Assembly (NCBI GenBank): GCA_900553555.1
Contig: USEG01000002.1
Coordinates: 1 to 25,367 of the forward strand
From: an uncultured Clostridia bacterium
GTDB taxonomy: Bacteria; Bacillota; Clostridia; Christensenellales; Pumilibacteraceae
Direction of reading: 5' to 3'
DNA: 25,367 nucleotides
Notes under the pieces: generated by a model
Database searches by the model: none
What the model saw: only the letters and a program-made list of their open reading frames with translations
Told to the model about the DNA's origin: nothing
Made by a program: the position numbers and the translations under genes
Shown: positions 22,237-25,367 of the stretch, in pieces
Numbering within the stretch: the first letter of the stretch is position 1
How the letters are laid out: every line of letters starts with the position of its first letter

Positions 22237-23151
22237 TTACAAATTTTTCTTGCTGTTGTAACCTATATCGTTCATAGTAAGGGCGTCATTGCGCCAATTT
22301 TTTCTTACCTTTACAAAAATTTCCATAAAAGCCTTTGCGTCCAGCATTTTTTCGATATCTTCGCGCGCCGCCTCTGCAACGGCTTTGAGCTTTTGTCCGC
22401 CCTCGCCAATGACAATAGGCTTGTGCGACTGCTTTTCCACGACAATATCGACATTTATATGCGCTGTGCCCGCTTCATCATACTTCATATCTTCAATGTA
22501 AACGCCTATTCCGTGCGGTATTTCGTCGCCCAAAAGCATCAACGCCTTTTCGCGGACAATTTCGCAAATCATGTATCGTTCGCTTTTATCGGTAACTTCA
22601 TCTTCCGGGTACAAAAGTTCCCCTTCCGACAGATTTGATAATATAGTTTTTTTAAGTTCTTCGATGTTGTCTTGTTTTTTTGCCGATACGGGCACGATTT
22701 CTTTTAAAGCGCGCCTAGTGCCGTCGGCGGAGAGCAAAAACGACAATTGCGACAAAACGGGATATATCTTTTCGTAGCTGCTTAAATCCGTTTTGTTTAG
22801 CACCAGCATTACGGGGGTGGCTGAATATAAGTAACTTTCGATAAACGCCACGTCTTTATCGGTGATTTTTTTGGACACGTCCGCAACCACCAAAATGATA
22901 TCCACCCCGCCCGTTGCCGAACGAACGCAGTCTTCCATATATTTGCCTAACTTGTTTTTGGCTTTGTGCACGCCGGGCGTATCGACGAAAATCATCTGAC
23001 ATTCGTCATCCGTATAAATGCCCAATATTCTGTCGCGTGTGGTCTGAGCTTTTGGTGAAACTATAGATACCTTCTGCCCCACAAGCGCATTTATCAGGCT
23101 GGATTTACCCACGTTCGGGCGGCCTATTACACTTATAAATCCCGTTTTCAT
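22237..23151 (-). CDS. era: GTPase Era
   Basis: Ribosome-assembly GTPase binding the 3' end of 16S rRNA. 304 residues, normal length. G1 GRPNVGKS (10-17), the effector threonines in QTTRD (36-40), G3 DTPG (57-60), G4 NKTD (119-122), and the C-terminal KH domain with VIGEGGQKLK. The start overlaps the ybeY stop by four bases (ATGA). In B. subtilis dgkA and cdd stand between ybeY and era; both are absent here. Confidence 0.97.
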   Translation of the reverse strand: MKTGFISVIGRPNVGKSSLINALVGQKVSIVSPKAQTTRDRILGIYTDDECQMIFVDTPGVHKAKNKLGKYMEDCVRSATGGVDIILVVADVSKKITDKDVAFIESYLYSATPVMLVLNKTDLSSYEKIYPVLSQLSFLLSADGTRRALKEIVPVSAKKQDNIEELKKTILSNLSEGELLYPEDEVTDKSERYMICEIVREKALMLLGDEIPHGIGVYIEDMKYDEAGTAHINVDIVVEKQSHKPIVIGEGGQKLKAVAEAAREDIEKMLDAKAFMEIFVKVRKNWRNDALTMNDIGYNSKKNL

Positions 23152-23612
23152 TTTATAATTCCCGCTTTTTTCATTATTTCGTCTTCTTTATTGTGCATCT
23201 GTGTATATTGTTCGTCCGTCGCGTGGTCATAGCCGAACAAATGCAAAAGCGAATGTGTAAACGCCCGGTATACGTCGTTTATATACACGGTGCTGTCCTC
23301 TTTGGCGGCTTTTTTAATAAATTCGCGGCATATGGCTACGCAGCCCAAAGCAACGGCTTTATTTTTTTCGTCATAATCGTCCGGATAATGTTCTTTGTCA
23401 AACGGCATCGAAAAATTAGTAAGAAACGGGTAGCTCAATACATCCGTTTCCCTGTCTATTCCACGCGTATCGTTATTGAGAGCGCGTATTTCTTCGCACG
23501 AACAAAAATCAACGTCGACTATTACGTTACCCGTGATATTCAGCGTCTCTTCCGCCGCCGCGGCGAGCTTTTTAAAATTCGACTTATTGTAACGAGTGCG
23601 GACTTTTATCAT
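23148..23612 (-). CDS. ybeY: Endoribonuclease YbeY
   Basis: Zinc endoribonuclease for 16S rRNA 3' maturation and ribosome quality control. 154 residues. The metal site HSLLHLFGYDH (His120, His124, His130) is complete, and the earlier conserved segment LNNDTRGIDRETDVLSYPF is present. It overlaps both neighbours by four bases (ATGA at each end). Co-expression with era fits their shared role in 16S processing. Confidence 0.96.
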   Translation of the reverse strand: MIKVRTRYNKSNFKKLAAAAEETLNITGNVIVDVDFCSCEEIRALNNDTRGIDRETDVLSYPFLTNFSMPFDKEHYPDDYDEKNKAVALGCVAICREFIKKAAKEDSTVYINDVYRAFTHSLLHLFGYDHATDEQYTQMHNKEDEIMKKAGIIK

Positions 23613-25060
23613 TTTTTTACATCTCCTTCCGGATAACGAACGCGTGAATGTACAAGTCCGCCATAGGCGCTTTTTATGGTCTCTTTTATTATTTCAAGAT
23701 CTTTTAGCGTAATATCGCATTCATCGAACTGATGTAAGTCGATCCTGTCGCGTATGATGGTATTAAGCAGTTTATCGACTTGCTCGGCAGTGGGTTTTCC
23801 CATCGATCGGATAGCCGCCTCGGATGCGTCGCATATCATAATGATTGCCGCGATTTTACTGCGGGGAGTCACGCCCTTATAGCAATAATCGCGTATATCG
23901 ACATCGCTGTCGGTGAGTTGTTTCGCTTTGTTGTAAAACACTATCATGGGCAGTGTACCGTGATGCTGAATAGTAATTTCCGCTATTTCATCGGGAATTT
24001 TATAGCTCTTGCACAATTCATATCCGAAAGTCGTGTGCTTCCTTAAAATATCGGCCGAAACTTCCGGCAGCATGTTGTCGTGCGGATTTTCGCCGGCCGC
24101 CTGATTTTCGGCAAAATACATCGGTCCCGTCAGCTTGCCTATATCGTGATAGTATGCGCAAGCTTTTGTCAAAAGAGCGCTCTCGCCTATCGCCACCGCG
24201 CAAACTTCCGCAAGCGATGCCACCGAAAGGCAATGGTTAAACGTGCCGGGAGCCTCGACAATCAATCTTTTAAGCAGCGGCGCGCTGTGATCGGTAAGCT
24301 CCCTGAGCTTTGCGTTGGTCAGCAGTCCGAACAGCGACTCGAAAACCGGCTGTAACGCTATGGCGATGATGATCTGTCCGAAATTTATAATCGACAAAGC
24401 CAGCAGCGAAGAGGCGAAATCAAAGCCATGCCACAGCAAAGACACCAGATACATAAGTTCGACGTTTATTATGCCGAGTATAAAACTGCGCACAAAGAAG
24501 GAAATTCTGGTGACTGCACCGGACAAATAATAGGCGAGAATCGCCCCCATCGTCAATCCGAATCCCAGCAAAACGACAAAATCCAGCGAGCGATACGGAC
24601 TGTCTATAAGATCGTGTTCAAAATATACGGTAATAAAAACTATTGTGTTTAACACAATGTTGCACATCAGAACGTCACGCTTGTCCACAATACTAATAAG
24701 CAAAAACGCCGTAAACATAAGCGGCATATAGTACGGATTGAAATCTTCAACGCAAATACAGAGAATATATCCGAACAACATTGCCGCAGTCATGGCAAAA
24801 AACTTTCTCATCGGCAGATTGATATGCCATGAGTTCATATAGCCGTAAACAATCAGCGTAATAAACATTCCGAAGACGGCGCCGGCAAGCCCCGTAAATA
24901 TCACCATGTTATCCATGTTGACCGCAACAGAGCGAAAAGCAAATATTTTAATGTATGCGATAATAAGAATCAATGCATACAAGCCCAGCAGTATCAGGCC
25001 CATATACAATAATTTTGCCCTCGTCGTCATTTGCTTTTTGTTGAAAGACTCACTCTGCAT
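23609..25060 (-). CDS. PgpH-like membrane HD phosphohydrolase without extracellular domain
   Basis: Related to PgpH (YqfF), a c-di-AMP phosphodiesterase with seven membrane helices and a cytosolic HD domain. 483 residues against roughly 700 in B. subtilis. The first helix (about 16-43) is followed within ten residues by the next, so the large extracellular 7TMR-HDED domain between them is missing. Seven or eight helices end near residue 240. The HD part has FNHCLSV (near 274), YYHDIGKL (near 304), then IQHHGT and ICDASEA. Position between phoH and ybeY matches yqfF. The substrate is inferred. The start overlaps the phoH stop by 11 bases. Confidence 0.9.
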   Translation of the reverse strand: MQSESFNKKQMTTRAKLLYMGLILLGLYALILIIAYIKIFAFRSVAVNMDNMVIFTGLAGAVFGMFITLIVYGYMNSWHINLPMRKFFAMTAAMLFGYILCICVEDFNPYYMPLMFTAFLLISIVDKRDVLMCNIVLNTIVFITVYFEHDLIDSPYRSLDFVVLLGFGLTMGAILAYYLSGAVTRISFFVRSFILGIINVELMYLVSLLWHGFDFASSLLALSIINFGQIIIAIALQPVFESLFGLLTNAKLRELTDHSAPLLKRLIVEAPGTFNHCLSVASLAEVCAVAIGESALLTKACAYYHDIGKLTGPMYFAENQAAGENPHDNMLPEVSADILRKHTTFGYELCKSYKIPDEIAEITIQHHGTLPMIVFYNKAKQLTDSDVDIRDYCYKGVTPRSKIAAIIMICDASEAAIRSMGKPTAEQVDKLLNTIIRDRIDLHQFDECDITLKDLEIIKETIKSAYGGLVHSRVRYPEGDVKK

Positions 25061-25367
25061 CTTGACCCATCTCCGATTGTGAATCGTTTAGTTTTGGTTT
25101 TTTTGTTCCCGACTGCTTTTCCGCCTCGTCGTAGGCTTTTACTATAAGTCTGACCAGTCTGTTTCTAACAACGTCTTTGCCCGTAAGCGTGCAGACGGCA
25201 ATTTCATCAATATCTTTAAGCACCTTTATGGCGGTTTGCAATCCGCGGTTTATATGCGAAGGCAAATCGCTTTGACTCAAATCGCCGTTTACTATCATTC
25301 TGCTGTTTTCTCCCATGCGGGTCAAAAACATTTTCATCTGCTCGTCGGTGGTATTCTGTGCCTCGTC
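25050..25367 (-). CDS. phoH: PhoH-family ATPase (5' part missing)
   Basis: C-terminal 105 residues of a PhoH/YqfE-type P-loop protein; the frame is open to the window edge. The Walker B segment begins DEAQNTTDEQMKMFLTRMG, followed by NSRMIVNGDLSQSDLP, and later DVVRNRLVRLIVKAYDEAE, all characteristic of PhoH. A charged tail of about 20 residues ends the protein. It is the first visible gene of the phoH-recO cluster. Role (RNA-related ATPase) is known only by family. Confidence 0.95.
   Translation of the reverse strand, partial: DEAQNTTDEQMKMFLTRMGENSRMIVNGDLSQSDLPSHINRGLQTAIKVLKDIDEIAVCTLTGKDVVRNRLVRLIVKAYDEAEKQSGTKKPKLNDSQSEMGQDAE

Overview
The window reads as a chromosome segment from an endospore-forming Bacillota, most likely a gut-type Clostridia. 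The grounds are the spoIIIA sporulation operon, two CotF-like coat genes, the gene order phoH / HD hydrolase / ybeY / era / recO that parallels Bacillus subtilis, and large secreted proteins built from collagen-like, PA14 and Cys-rich repeat modules. Species-level placement is not possible from the sequence alone.

Layout. (1) 1-2951, minus strand: spoIIIAA-AB-AC-AD-AE, AE cut by the window edge, behind a sigma-E-like promoter. (2) 3031-3215: a lone tRNA-Pro(CGG) with its own promoter and terminator. (3) 3288-6042, minus strand: recX, nnr (NAD(P)HX repair, epimerase half degenerate), a MazE-like antitoxin and MazF. (4) 6154-6751, plus strand: two small CotF-like genes. (5) 6835-11947: a lipoprotein with a propeller-like region and a CBM9-like domain, an ArsR-type regulator, a PIG-L/LmbE deacetylase, and a divergent AraC regulator. 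(6) 12018-14435: leuS, a housekeeping gene inside the accessory area. (7) 14519-20332, minus strand: a 1937-residue secreted GH31 glycosidase with an inserted PA14 domain, four related beta-type modules, seven Cys/His repeats and a C-terminal membrane tail; a second AraC regulator is divergent from it (20555-21349). (8) 21385-25367, minus strand: phoH (partial), a PgpH-like HD hydrolase lacking its extracellular domain, ybeY, era, a 54-residue unknown gene, and recO lacking its zinc-finger segment.

Working together. Regions 5 and 7 look like a surface glycan-utilisation locus: an anchored glycosidase, a surface lipoprotein that may bind carbohydrate, a cytosolic sugar deacetylase and three regulators. 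No transporter is seen, so this is inference. The surrounding regions are core functions: sporulation, recombination, ribosome maturation, metabolite repair and translation.

Two observations stand out. recX and the AraC gene at 11078 each have a well-formed sigma-A promoter whose predicted +1 falls exactly on the A of the ATG, with no Shine-Dalgarno, so both look leaderless. Several core proteins (Nnr, RecO, PgpH-like) are missing parts that their families normally carry.
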